From contig CP133159.1 of NCBI GenBank assembly GCA_030913385.1, positions 3,804,584 to 3,868,583 of the forward strand: DNA of 64,000 nt, written 5' to 3'. This document shows positions 1 through 7,857 of this stretch, piece by piece (the stretch's first letter is position 1; every line of letters starts with the position of its first letter). This DNA is from Cytophagaceae bacterium ABcell3. Its GTDB lineage: Bacteria; Bacteroidota; Bacteroidia; Cytophagales; Cytophagaceae. The position numbers and the translations under genes are program-made. The notes beneath the pieces are model-generated. The model was not told where the DNA came from. It made no database searches and worked only from the letters and a program-made list of their open reading frames with translations.

Positions 1-1205
1 GTAGCAATCCCGGCAGGATATCCGACAGTTGCAGCCATTGCCGTATGGCCGGCATCCTTTCCGGTAAATGTCATCGTGGTGGAAAAGTTTTCCTGCTTAC
101 CTTGCACGTCAAAGCTAAAAATATGCTTCATTACAACCAAGTCTGCATCAGAGCTATCCAGCTTCCATTTCTTCTCGATAATAGATTGTAATATTTGGGC
201 AGCAGTAGCATTTGCAATACCTTGCTTTTCCTGATCGTCCAACAATCCAAGCCAAACCAGTTTATCAAACGTTTCTGATTCTTGAGATATACCTAAATAA
301 CTGGCAAGACGTTCCGAAACAGAGCCGTTACCACCCGGTAAAAAAGATTCTGTAAAAGCAAGGTTGGACAAATGTTCAGACCCTTCAAGTACAACAGTAT
401 CGTCTGTGAGCCCTAACTGCACCAGCATATCCCAACTAGAAGAAAATCCAGCATAGCGTAAAGTTCCCCGAATAAAAGTAGAAACACCCTGAAGGTTGTA
501 TAGGTCAAGATATTTCAAAGAGTCCCGGTTAGGGTAACCTTCTAAAGTTCCATATCCTGCAACAGGCACCTCTTCAAGGCGCTGAAAGAGTTTATGGTAA
601 GGTAGGTATTTATATCCTCCATCCTCCATGTACTTAGCTGCTGGCCCCTGACCGGCAAGAACGACATTTCGAGGGTTCCAAGATATTTTATAATGCCATG
701 GATTTGTATCTGCTTCAGGAGCAACCAAGCCACCTGTATACGATTTAAAAGAAACCAACTTCCCCCCTTTTGCCTTATGTTCATCAATTTCTTTTAAAGC
801 AGACATATGGTCAATACCAGGATCTAGACCTGCCTCCATGAGCAATACTACCCCATTCTTCTTTGCCTCATCGTCTAAAGACCTAATCTCCTCGCTCATA
901 TAAGAAGCAGAGACAAAGTGTACTCCCAGCTCAACACAATCTCTAGCAATTGTATAATGCAAGCGAGGAGGAAGCAGCGAAACAGTTATGTCATGTTTTT
1001 GTATGAGCGACCTTCGCACTTCGTCATCCATAACATCTATCGAAAGCGTCTCAAAATAAACAGACTTAGGAAGGTTTGCTACATAAGGACTTAAAAGCAT
1101 ATCTGCAATGGTGAGTTTCCATTGTTTCTTTGCACATAAACCCAGTAAATATTCAATAAGTACCTGAGAAGATTTCCCAGAACCAAAAAGAAGAATTTGC
1201 TTCAT
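1..1205 (-). CDS. Saccharopine dehydrogenase-like oxidoreductase (3' end outside window)
   Basis: This NAD(P)-dependent oxidoreductase belongs to the saccharopine dehydrogenase/reductase family. It starts at the ATG complementary to 1203-1205 and reads open to the left edge, so about 401 residues are visible and the C-terminus is missing. A Rossmann nucleotide-binding start (GSGKSS, residues 8-13) follows a short beta strand, and the family signature LDPGIDHM lies at residues 127-134. The C-terminal part fits the catalytic/dimerisation domain. Members act in lysine metabolism or in carboxyspermidine/homospermidine chemistry, and the substrate cannot be read from this fragment. It is divergent from the hydrolase at 1261, with only 55 bp between the starts, so the two promoters must lie close together or overlap. 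Confidence 0.85.
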   Translation of the reverse strand, partial: MKQILLFGSGKSSQVLIEYLLGLCAKKQWKLTIADMLLSPYVANLPKSVYFETLSIDVMDDEVRRSLIQKHDITVSLLPPRLHYTIARDCVELGVHFVSASYMSEEIRSLDDEAKKNGVVLLMEAGLDPGIDHMSALKEIDEHKAKGGKLVSFKSYTGGLVAPEADTNPWHYKISWNPRNVVLAGQGPAAKYMEDGGYKYLPYHKLFQRLEEVPVAGYGTLEGYPNRDSLKYLDLYNLQGVSTFIRGTLRYAGFSSSWDMLVQLGLTDDTVVLEGSEHLSNLAFTESFLPGGNGSVSERLASYLGISQESETFDKLVWLGLLDDQEKQGIANATAAQILQSIIEKKWKLDSSDADLVVMKHIFSFDVQGKQENFSTTMTFTGKDAGHTAMAATVGYPAGIA

Positions 1206-1260
1206 ATAAACAGTTTGTTTAGTATTAAGGTAAAACAAATATACAAGACAACAAAAGTTT

Positions 1261-1911
1261 ATGAAGGAACATCGGCTGAAAACTACCCGTACGGCAAGAT
1301 TTTTTACATTAGGCACCATAACAGAACGAACAAAAAACATCTGGTTTGTTATTCATGGGTATGGTCAGTTAGCCGAATATTTTATTAGAAACTTCACCCC
1401 TATTCATGATGAAGAGAACGTAATCGTAGCCCCCGAGGCTTTGTCCAGGTTTTATTTATCAGGATATACAGGGCGCGTAGGTGCTAGTTGGATGACCAAA
1501 GAAGACCGTGATAGTGAAATTGAAGATTATATCCAATATATGAACCAAGTTTACCAAACACTGAAACCACATGCCAGCATAAACATAAACATCTTAGGTT
1601 TTTCGCAAGGTGTTTCTACTGCCTACCGATGGGCACTAAGTTCGCAATTATTCAATCCAAATAAACTTATACTATGGGCGGGAATATTCCCACCAGACAT
1701 TAAAACCGACTTTGGATCCCAAATTGACAAGCTTAAAGCCGTTGATACCTATGTAGTATATGGGACTAAAGACCCTATGCTACAGCAAGAGCACTTAGAA
1801 AAATTTGAAGCGTTCAAAAAAGTAAAAAAAGACCTGGAGGTAATTACATTCGAAGGAGAGCATGAGATCAATAAAGCAGCTTTATTGAAAATAGTCGAAA
1901 GAGAAAGCTAA
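1261..1911 (+). CDS. Alpha/beta hydrolase, phospholipase/carboxylesterase type
   Basis: This 216-residue cytoplasmic hydrolase has no signal peptide. The oxyanion-hole motif HGYG is at residues 32-35 and the nucleophile elbow GFSQG at 113-117 (Ser115). Asp171 in GTKDP and His201 in GEHEI complete a Ser-Asp-His triad in the expected order. Length and motifs match the small carboxylesterase/phospholipase family (PF02230-like), whose members cleave ester bonds of small lipids or acyl groups. The physiological substrate is unknown. It is transcribed alone and ends at a bidirectional terminator at 1954-1991. Confidence 0.85.
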   Translation: MKEHRLKTTRTARFFTLGTITERTKNIWFVIHGYGQLAEYFIRNFTPIHDEENVIVAPEALSRFYLSGYTGRVGASWMTKEDRDSEIEDYIQYMNQVYQTLKPHASININILGFSQGVSTAYRWALSSQLFNPNKLILWAGIFPPDIKTDFGSQIDKLKAVDTYVVYGTKDPMLQQEHLEKFEAFKKVKKDLEVITFEGEHEINKAALLKIVERES

Positions 1912-1953
1912 AATATGTAGTTGACAAAGCTAGAACAAATATCCTCTAACGGT

Positions 1954-1991
1954 CAAAAAAAAAGCCCTGTCCAAAGACAAGGCTTTTTTTA
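1954..1991. terminator. Bidirectional intrinsic terminator
   Basis: Arms AAGCCcTGTC and GACAaGGCTT, with one internal mismatch, enclose a short CAAA loop. An A-run on the left and a T-run on the right let the hairpin terminate both the hydrolase (+) and the T9SS cargo gene (-), which converge here. Confidence 0.85.
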
Positions 1992-2014
1992 AATGTTAGT
2001 TGTTAAACTTGTGC

Positions 2015-3232
2015 TTATTCTACTACAAGTCTAGAAGCACCTACAGGGACACCGTCACCTAAAACAGTAACTAAGTATACACCTTTGCTTAGGTTGCTAA
2101 CAGGGATTTCAGTTTCAGATCTTCCACCGTTGAAAGAAGCAACTTCAACACCCATTAAGTTAGATACTCTAACTTCAACATTACCACTTTTCACAGACTC
2201 ATAAGAAACAAGCGCCTGAGAAGAAGCTGGGTTAGGGAAAACTTTCAAAGGTTGTTTAGCAGCAGCCTTTCTTACAGGAGTGATACGGCAGTCTCCTACT
2301 TGAATAGAGTGGATAAGTATAGTAGCATCTTCCAGACCAGCATGGAACCATTCAGGATCGTTTTCCATGTTACCTTCTCCGTATTTAGGAACAGTGTTAA
2401 CTAAAGTAAAATTGATGCTTGAAATTTGAGACAAGTCTACATCGTGCAATTCACCAGGCCCATAATCAGGACGATCTGGATGATCATACCATTCCATTTG
2501 AACAGCACCATCATATTCGAAGAAAATTTCAAACTCTTCCTGGTTTGCAGGAATAACTTCTGCTATAGTGTGTTCCCAAGCATTAGCTAAATTATCTTCA
2601 TCAACAGTAGGTTTAGTATCAGCAGTATGTCCATAAATATCTTGTAGAGAAATCCTAATTTCTACAGGATAATCATTCATGTTCGATACTATTGCCAATA
2701 ACTGACTACTTGGGGTAAAATCTAAAGTAAATGGATCTTCCCCTTCTTGCCCCCCATTGCCATTGCCATTATCATCATGATAGAACCTAGCCGTTGCACC
2801 ATTCCCATTATCTTCACCATTCCCGTTTTCTTCGCCATTCCCATTATCTGGGTATTCAATATTTGCTCTGTCCCCAAAACTAATACCAAAAGGTTCAAAA
2901 GCACCTATTGGCTGAGTAACAGTAGCCTCCAAATACCCTTCTTCAGTATTTCTATCTAAAGAGTAAGAGAAAGTACCTTCTTCATTTCTTTCAGGAGTGG
3001 AACCTAGCGTCAAGACCGTATAAGAAGTGTCTTGCCATTCGTAAAATCCAGTTCCGTAACGGCGTTCGAAATCGTCATCGTCTTGAGCTCTCCATAAAAA
3101 TGGCTCTGGTCCACTAAAATCATCATAAACATAATGCGCATCGATTGCTGGTTCATCACAAACAAATTCATCCTGCGCATAAGACATTGATGCAATACCC
3201 ATTGCACCAGCTAATAGTAGCAGTTTCTTCAT
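2015..3232 (-). CDS. Secreted protein with type IX secretion C-terminal sorting domain
   Basis: This 405-residue exported protein has a Sec signal peptide (residues 1-19, cleavage near SYAQ). It ends in a Por-type sorting domain over about the last 75 residues, with the typical VFPNPAS start, a GVYLV turn and a final basic-hydrophobic strand, so it should cross the outer membrane by the type IX system. The middle is acidic and contains a low-complexity stretch built from repeated DNGNGE-like units (about residues 128-160). The flanking beta-rich segments resemble a carbohydrate-binding-like jelly roll, but I could not assign a family. No catalytic motif is visible. It is monocistronic, so its role is more likely surface adhesion or binding than enzymatic. 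Confidence 0.75.
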   Translation of the reverse strand: MKKLLLLAGAMGIASMSYAQDEFVCDEPAIDAHYVYDDFSGPEPFLWRAQDDDDFERRYGTGFYEWQDTSYTVLTLGSTPERNEEGTFSYSLDRNTEEGYLEATVTQPIGAFEPFGISFGDRANIEYPDNGNGEENGNGEDNGNGATARFYHDDNGNGNGGQEGEDPFTLDFTPSSQLLAIVSNMNDYPVEIRISLQDIYGHTADTKPTVDEDNLANAWEHTIAEVIPANQEEFEIFFEYDGAVQMEWYDHPDRPDYGPGELHDVDLSQISSINFTLVNTVPKYGEGNMENDPEWFHAGLEDATILIHSIQVGDCRITPVRKAAAKQPLKVFPNPASSQALVSYESVKSGNVEVRVSNLMGVEVASFNGGRSETEIPVSNLSKGVYLVTVLGDGVPVGASRLVVE

Positions 3233-3680
3233 AAATTGTTTAAGTTAATTGTTTCTAAAATTTAAGTAAGTCGTATGACAATATTAATATTAAATATGAT
3301 CAAATAAAAATGGCATTTGAAAAAAATATCACTCTATTTACAATAAAAGCACAAAGTCAGCAAACTATGAGAATTAAATTGTAAACAACTTAACAGCCTG
3401 CGTCACTTGTAGCAGAATCATGTGCCAAAAGTAATTAAATACATACAAAAAACAAACACTTAAGCGAAATTTATTACATTCAACAAACAATACCTTTCAC
3501 AGATACTATCTTAATATTAACTACAAACAAAGCATTAGGCAATCCTTCTTCAACCAAAACACAAATTCAACTAAATATTTTATCCCTAAAATATTACGCA
3601 GCATACTCATAAAGTTGCACAAAGGTTTTTCGATGCCAGATCCCTCCTACGTCAGAACGAGCTACTTGTCATGCGGACAT
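3233..3680. other. AT-rich intergenic region, no gene seen
   Basis: About 450 bp lie between the start of the T9SS cargo gene and the porT terminator. I see no convincing reading frame, tRNA or repeat. The right part should carry the cargo-gene promoter on the minus strand, but no clean TAnnTTTG box could be assigned. Confidence 0.5.
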
Positions 3681-3706
3681 AAAAAAAGCCTCACCTGACT
3701 GAGACT
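3680..3706 (-). terminator. Terminator of the ubiE-porT operon
   Basis: On the minus strand AGTCTCA pairs with TGAGGCT (7 bp, one G-U pair) around a 6-nt loop, followed by seven T residues, 26 bp past the porT stop. Confidence 0.75.
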
Positions 3707-3731
3707 ATAAAAAAGTTGAAAATGACCTTCT

Positions 3732-4466
3732 CTATTCAAAGTGCAGGAATAGACTGATGGTATGTGTATTCAGCCGGTTTAAGCTGCGGGCATAAATATT
3801 AGGGTCTCGTGACAGCAAGTTGACCAGTCCGTGAGACAAACGGATTTCAGGGGAAAACTTGAACAATGGAAAGTAAAAATCAAGACCAGCTCCATATTCA
3901 ATAGCAAAATCCATAGTATTTACCCGTAACTGGTCATCACCCCTATCTCTTTTATTAGCGCCAGCCTCTATACCAGCTTTTACGCCACCTACTGCATACA
4001 TACGCATATTGCCTCTTCTCTGGGACTTATATTTTACCAATAGAGGAAATTCAATGAAAGTGGACTCGTTCTGTTGTTCTTCAAAAGCACCTCCTCTATA
4101 GCGGTACACCACTGTCCGCTCATAAAAAGACACCGTAGGTAATAGTCGCAAATCAAAATAATCTGCAAACTTCATGTTGACTATAAAACCCAAAGAAAAG
4201 CCTGGCCGACCAGGGGAAAGCGCTGAAGTCAAGGTGTCGGACTCCAGGTAATAATTAGAATGCGTAAGATTGAACCTCGCCGCATTCATGCCGAGGGTGA
4301 AACCATAGTGCATCCGCTTATCGTCATAAAAAGGGAGGTTAAGTTCTGTCCTTTGTCTACTCTGCGCATAAATATCTTTTCCTGAGAAAAGCAGCACAAG
4401 CAAAAAGATAAAACCTATTTTTTTGCTGTATATATGGAACTTATTCCAAAAGTTAATGTTGTACAT
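3732..4466 (-). CDS. porT: PorT/SprT-type outer-membrane protein of the type IX secretion system
   Basis: This 244-residue protein has an N-terminal signal peptide (hydrophobic core about residues 17-30, cleavage near YAQS). The rest alternates polar and hydrophobic strands and ends in an aromatic residue region (SLFLHFE), as in an eight-stranded outer-membrane beta-barrel. Position and sequence fit the PorT/SprT family, which is needed for type IX secretion and gliding. A gene directly after ubiE is a recurring arrangement in Bacteroidota. The start at 4466 lies 52 nt inside ubiE, so the two genes overlap in different frames and are probably translationally coupled. No later start would keep the signal peptide. 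The several T9SS cargo proteins in this window agree with a working system. Confidence 0.8.
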   Translation of the reverse strand: MYNINFWNKFHIYSKKIGFIFLLVLLFSGKDIYAQSRQRTELNLPFYDDKRMHYGFTLGMNAARFNLTHSNYYLESDTLTSALSPGRPGFSLGFIVNMKFADYFDLRLLPTVSFYERTVVYRYRGGAFEEQQNESTFIEFPLLVKYKSQRRGNMRMYAVGGVKAGIEAGANKRDRGDDQLRVNTMDFAIEYGAGLDFYFPLFKFSPEIRLSHGLVNLLSRDPNIYARSLNRLNTHTISLFLHFE

Positions 4467-5137
4467 TTTGAAGATTTAAAACCTATTCCCGTTAATTTAT
4501 CTAAAAAAGCCTCTCCTGATGGAAAATTTTCTACAGACTCTGGCAAATAAGAATACGCTGCATTGTCTCTCGAAACAAGTTTTCCTATCAAAGGCAAGAT
4601 TCTCTTAAAATATAAACTGAACAAACCTCTAAGTATGGAATTTGTTGGCATTGAAAGCTCCAGTACCATGACGGTACCATTACTTTTTAGCACCCTATAA
4701 AATTCTGAAAGTCCTTTTTCCAAGTTCTCAAAATTCCTCACACCAAAAGCGACGATAATGGCATCGAAAGTATTGTCTTCAAAAGGCAATTGCTCTGAAT
4801 CTGCTTGTTGAAAACTAATTTTATCTGTCAATCCAGCTTTTTCCACCTTCTTTCTTCCTACTTCAAGCATTCCAGCAGAGATATCAACCCCGGTAATATG
4901 CTTTGCGCCTGACTTCAATGCAGCAACTGAAAAATCGCCCGTCCCGGTCGCTACATCAAGTATTGTTTCAGGTTTTTCATGGCTAAGCATTTTAATAGCC
5001 TTCTTTCTCCAGCCTTTATCAATTCCCAGGCTCAAAAAATGATTTAAAAAATCATATTTATGGGAAATGTTGTCAAACATTCTTGCCACCTGCACTTTTT
5101 TCCCCTCTGTGGAATCCTTATACGGTGTAACGGTCAT
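4415..5137 (-). CDS. ubiE: Demethylmenaquinone methyltransferase
   Basis: This 240-residue SAM-dependent methyltransferase carries out the last step of menaquinone synthesis, C-methylating demethylmenaquinone. The family start pattern (MFDNISHKYDFLNHFLSLG, residues 20-38) and the SAM-binding glycine motif DVATGTGDF (about 61-69) are both clear, followed by the acidic motif DIS. Because Bacteroidota respire with menaquinone, the MenG/UbiE role is the natural one. Its 3' end overlaps porT by 52 nt. Length is normal. Confidence 0.93.
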   Translation of the reverse strand: MTVTPYKDSTEGKKVQVARMFDNISHKYDFLNHFLSLGIDKGWRKKAIKMLSHEKPETILDVATGTGDFSVAALKSGAKHITGVDISAGMLEVGRKKVEKAGLTDKISFQQADSEQLPFEDNTFDAIIVAFGVRNFENLEKGLSEFYRVLKSNGTVMVLELSMPTNSILRGLFSLYFKRILPLIGKLVSRDNAAYSYLPESVENFPSGEAFLDKLTGIGFKSSKCTTLTFGISSIYTAKK

Positions 5138-5464
5138 TTTTCAATTTTAATATAAAATATATTGCCCAAACCTTAATCCTTTAATACCAGCCCACTGGTG
5201 ATACAACTTTTTAATAAGCGAATCGTAGGTAGCTTAACCATAAGCTACTAGGCTCAGTACTTCATAAGGCATTTACAGCACCCCTATCCCCAAGTATGCT
5301 TTTTAAGGTTCAGCAAACTCAAAATTAAGTAAAAAATTTAAGGTTTTATTGTAAATTCTCAATTTCTCTTGATCGATTAATGCGAATTAAGTCATAATCA
5401 AGTAAAATCAAATTTAACAGGTAGAGACCCTAACGCTAGAGATCAAAAAATGGCATAGGAGTAC
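5138..5464. other. Intergenic region upstream of ubiE, no gene seen
   Basis: About 330 bp are AT-rich and without a convincing reading frame on either strand. The ubiE-porT promoter should lie in its left part. The stretch ends at the hairpin at 5465-5503. Confidence 0.5.
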
Positions 5465-5503
5465 TGATAGAAAAACAACTCTAGGATTGTCGCTTTTCTA
5501 TCA
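5465..5503. other. Perfect 10-bp stem hairpin of unknown role
   Basis: TGATAGAAAA at 5465-5474 pairs exactly with TTTTCTATCA at 5494-5503, with a further CAA/TTG pairing inside. It is not followed by a T-run on either strand, so it is not an obvious terminator. It could be a small structured RNA or a leftover of a mobile repeat. Confidence 0.45.
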
Positions 5504-5521
5504 TGTAGAGGATGGGGCATA

Positions 5522-5574
5522 TAAAAAAAGAAAAGGCTGCTGATAGCTTAAATAACTATTACAACAACCTTTTA
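5522..5574 (-). terminator. Probable terminator of the small gene at 5692-5904
   Basis: A long imperfect hairpin is closed by AAAAGG and CCTTTT, with ATAG/CTAT near the loop. On the minus strand it is followed by a U-rich tail (TTTTCTTTTTTT). It lies 118 bp past the stop of the small minus-strand gene. Confidence 0.5.
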
Positions 5575-5691
5575 ATTAAATTTTTATACACAATAAAGTT
5601 TCTAGATAGGAAGCAAAGCTTCAACATCTAAAAAACAAGAGCTTAGGCTCGATTCAAGTCCCTATTGTATATTATAAACCTTGTAAGTTTA

Positions 5692-5904
5692 TTACTTTAC
5701 AACAAGCTCATCTGTTTCCATCAGTTCAAAAAACTGATCAAATACTTTTTTCTCAATAAGATACGTTGGCTTATGGCTGGCCCACTCACTGGAAATTTCA
5801 AAGAGATTGTTAAAAGTCCTTCCTTTATACACTTTTTTCTCCTCAAAACCCTCATAAGAAGGTTTGCGTATACAACGATACTGGATTTTTTTTACTGCTG
5901 ACAT
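5692..5904 (-). CDS. Small conserved-looking protein of unknown function
   Basis: This 70-residue soluble protein starts with MSAVKKIQYRC; the frame also extends to an ATG at 5943. I prefer the inner start because the extra 13 residues are not protein-like and lie in AT-rich spacer. The sequence holds two basic patches and a final amphipathic helix (about residues 48-62), without signal peptide or membrane segment. No family is recognised. It is flanked by long intergenic regions and a probable terminator, so it looks monocistronic. Confidence 0.55.
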   Translation of the reverse strand: MSAVKKIQYRCIRKPSYEGFEEKKVYKGRTFNNLFEISSEWASHKPTYLIEKKVFDQFFELMETDELVVK

Positions 5905-6301
5905 ATATATTATATGAAAATTTTGGCTTAAATGTATAATCAAAAAAAGCGCATAAATGTTCTTTTTACTTAAGGAAATTTATCCACTTTTCAACATTCT
6001 TCAGACAAGCACACGAAAGCCTGCTTCATCCATACCTATATCGTATCTAACCAAGAATTTATTTTCCTTGTAAGAAAATTTAATATTTTTTTAATATTAG
6101 AACCGATCTTTTTAGAACGTCTGCAAGGAGCATATTTTTTATAAAAAATAATAGTTTGAAAATTCACTTTTTTAGCTAAAGCATGTAGATCATGAAGCCT
6201 GTAAGCAAAAGCATGGGGTGATATAATAAAGAAAAAGAATCAATCAAGGTCTATTGTTGTTAGATATATAGAGAAGGATTGACGGAACTAAATATTAAAG
6301 T
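5905..6301. other. Intergenic region, no gene seen
   Basis: Nearly 400 bp of AT-rich sequence separate two small genes. It should contain the divergent promoters of both. Nothing else could be supported. Confidence 0.45.
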
Positions 6302-6511
6302 ATGGGAACTCTATTGGAAAAAATGCTGTCTTCGCTACGGATAAAGCGGGATAGATACAAGAGATATGAAGATGACTTAAAAGACATCAAGAAATTCAAA
6401 AAGGAACAAAAACACCCCAAAAAAGCAAGTAATAAGAAGAATGAGCAAAGACCTCCTGTAAAAAGAAGGAAAATGTTTTTAAATAAATCTAAGTCCAAAA
6501 ACAAAGGGTAA
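6302..6511 (+). CDS. Small lysine-rich protein, unknown function
   Basis: This predicted 69-residue protein is very basic (about one third Lys/Arg). It has a short amphipathic N-terminus (MGTLLEKMLSSLR), a charged KRDRYKRYEDDLKDIKKFKK-type helix and a Lys-rich tail. Such composition would suit nucleic-acid or ribosome binding, but no family is recognised. Its stop codon lies inside the first arm of the inverted repeat at 6508-6627. The opposite strand is open over the same region, so coding status is uncertain; the basic, helix-forming sequence makes the plus strand the better choice. Confidence 0.45.
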   Translation: MGTLLEKMLSSLRIKRDRYKRYEDDLKDIKKFKKEQKHPKKASNKKNEQRPPVKRRKMFLNKSKSKNKG

Positions 6512-6627
6512 AACCTGATAGTTATGGAAAAGGTTTCACTGGGTGGCAATAAATAGTAACCTAGACTACAAATCTTTTTTGCCACCTAAGCAAACCTTTA
6601 TCAAAGTAGTTTTAGTAAAGGTTTTAC
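6508..6627. repeat. Nested inverted repeat / structured RNA element
   Basis: Three pairs of arms nest. GTAAAACCT (6508-6516) pairs with AGGTTTTAC (6619-6627); AAAGGTTT (6529-6536) with AAACCTTT (6592-6599); and GGTGGCAA (6542-6549) with TTGCCACC (6579-6586). A T-run follows at 6628-6633. The last arm can instead form a local hairpin AGTAAA-GGT-TTTACT just before the T-run, so two mutually exclusive folds exist. It may be a terminator, a small RNA, or a miniature mobile element; no flanking direct repeat was found. Confidence 0.6.
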
Positions 6628-6755
6628 TTTTTTATGCTCTTGTTATAAAGCAGGGTATTAAAAAAACATCAAAAAACGCCTGAAGCTATACCTTACTGAA
6701 TATAAAAACCTTACAAAATAAAAACTTTAAAAATTAACAAAGGGAGGCAAAAAAG

Positions 6756-6786
6756 TTTGTAGTATAAATTATTTATACTACCTTTG
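6756..6786 (+). promoter_or_regulatory. Bacteroidota-type promoter of the SRP RNA
   Basis: TTTG at 6756-6759 and TACCTTTG at 6779-6786 are separated by 19 nt, matching the TTTG / TAnnTTTG consensus of the Bacteroidota primary sigma factor. The RNA start a few bases downstream agrees with the SRP RNA 5' arm at 6791. Confidence 0.8.
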
Positions 6787-6790
6787 TCCC

Positions 6791-6880
6791 GGCAAATCAA
6801 TACGACCAGCTCCTGCTGAACCCCCCCAGGTCCGGAAGGAAGCAAGGGTAAGTGGTTGAGCGGTGCGATATTGGTTTGCC
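6791..6880 (+). ncRNA. ffs: Signal recognition particle RNA (small bacterial type)
   Basis: This is the RNA scaffold that binds Ffh and directs membrane proteins to the Sec translocon. The universally conserved apical region CAGGTCCGGAAGGAAGCA is at about 6827-6844, with the GGAA tetraloop and the asymmetric internal loop in the right order. The ends GGCAAATC and GGTTTGCC pair to close the hairpin. A T-run at 6881-6887 terminates it, and a good promoter lies directly upstream. Confidence 0.93.
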
Positions 6881-6970
6881 TTTTTTTATTTTGTTTTAAG
6901 GCAACTCTAAGCCTACTTTTGCGTAACTAAGCAAAACCTTTCTTTACCAACCTTTTTTAACAGAACAATA

Positions 6971-7624
6971 ATGAAATTTTTCATAGACACAGCAAATCTT
7001 AATGAGATTAGTGAAGCTCATGACCTTGGCGTTTTAGATGGCGTTACAACTAACCCATCTCTCATGGCCAAAGAGGGCATAACCGGAAAAAACAATATAT
7101 ATAGCCACTACAAGGCTATTTGCGATATCACAGATGGCGATGTAAGTGCTGAGGTAATTGCAGTAGATTTTAATGAAATAGTCAGAGAAGGTGAAGAGCT
7201 GGCAGAAATCGATCCCAAGATCGTGGTCAAAGTACCTATGATTAAAGATGGGGTAAAAGCCTTAAAATATTTCTCTGAAAATGGCATCAGAACAAACTGC
7301 ACCTTAGTTTTCAGTGCCGGACAAGCTTTATTGGCAGCCAAGGCTGGCGCTACTTATGTATCTCCTTTTATTGGCAGACTTGACGATATTGGACATGACG
7401 GACTTGACCTTATTGAGCAAATTGTTGAAATTTATGCCAACTACGATTACGAAACAGAGGTGCTAGCTGCATCTGTAAGACACACTACACACCTGCTCAA
7501 ATGTGCTGAAATAGGTGCAGATGTTGCTACTTGCCCTTTAAACGTAATAACATCTTTACTAAAACACCCTTTGACTGATATAGGTCTCGAAAAGTTTCTT
7601 AACGATCATAAAAAGGGTCTATAA
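6971..7624 (+). CDS. fsa: Transaldolase-like fructose-6-phosphate aldolase
   Basis: This 217-residue cytoplasmic TIM-barrel enzyme belongs to the short transaldolase subfamily (FSA/TalC). Diagnostic motifs are FIDTANL near the start, GVTTNPS at residues 24-30, and the Schiff-base lysine Lys87 in VVKVPM. Members either split fructose 6-phosphate into dihydroxyacetone and glyceraldehyde 3-phosphate or act as pentose-phosphate transaldolases; sequence alone does not separate the two. It is followed after 2 bp by the small gene at 7627 and then ftsE, so these likely share a transcript. Confidence 0.9.
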   Translation: MKFFIDTANLNEISEAHDLGVLDGVTTNPSLMAKEGITGKNNIYSHYKAICDITDGDVSAEVIAVDFNEIVREGEELAEIDPKIVVKVPMIKDGVKALKYFSENGIRTNCTLVFSAGQALLAAKAGATYVSPFIGRLDDIGHDGLDLIEQIVEIYANYDYETEVLAASVRHTTHLLKCAEIGADVATCPLNVITSLLKHPLTDIGLEKFLNDHKKGL

Positions 7625-7626
7625 TC

Positions 7627-7857
7627 ATGAGCAACTCCTTAGGTCAAATGTACATCATTAAGGTGAAAGGAAAAGCTAAAATCCCTGACTATATACAGCT
7701 CAGGGATGAAAACTTTGTCCTTATCGCCTATTTCAGAGCAGATAGACCTTTAAAACCACAGCAACTTAACAAGTATGGTTTAGGAGACAAAGAAGAGCAG
7801 CTTCTTCAACTAATTGAAAAACTTCCTTTTGGTAAATTACAGAAATTAGAACTATAA
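7627..7857 (+). CDS. Small uncharacterised protein between fsa and ftsE
   Basis: This 76-residue soluble protein begins MSNSLGQMYIIKVKGKAKIP, followed by a beta-rich centre (ENFVLIAYFRAD) and a C-terminal helix. It has no cysteines, signal peptide or membrane segment. It begins 2 bp after fsa, and its stop codon TAA shares one base with the ATG of ftsE, which implies translational coupling with ftsE. The family is not recognised; its placement suggests a role linked to cell-division ATPase FtsE or simple co-expression. Confidence 0.7.
   Translation: MSNSLGQMYIIKVKGKAKIPDYIQLRDENFVLIAYFRADRPLKPQQLNKYGLGDKEEQLLQLIEKLPFGKLQKLEL

Noticed and set aside
5645-5675. TpsiC-arm-like sequence (GATTCAAGTCCC)
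   Set aside because: No matching acceptor, D or anticodon arms upstream; no tRNA can be folded.
6295-6585. 96-codon minus-strand frame opposite the small basic gene
   Set aside because: Leu/Phe/Ser-rich antisense of Lys codons; it runs through the inverted-repeat element.
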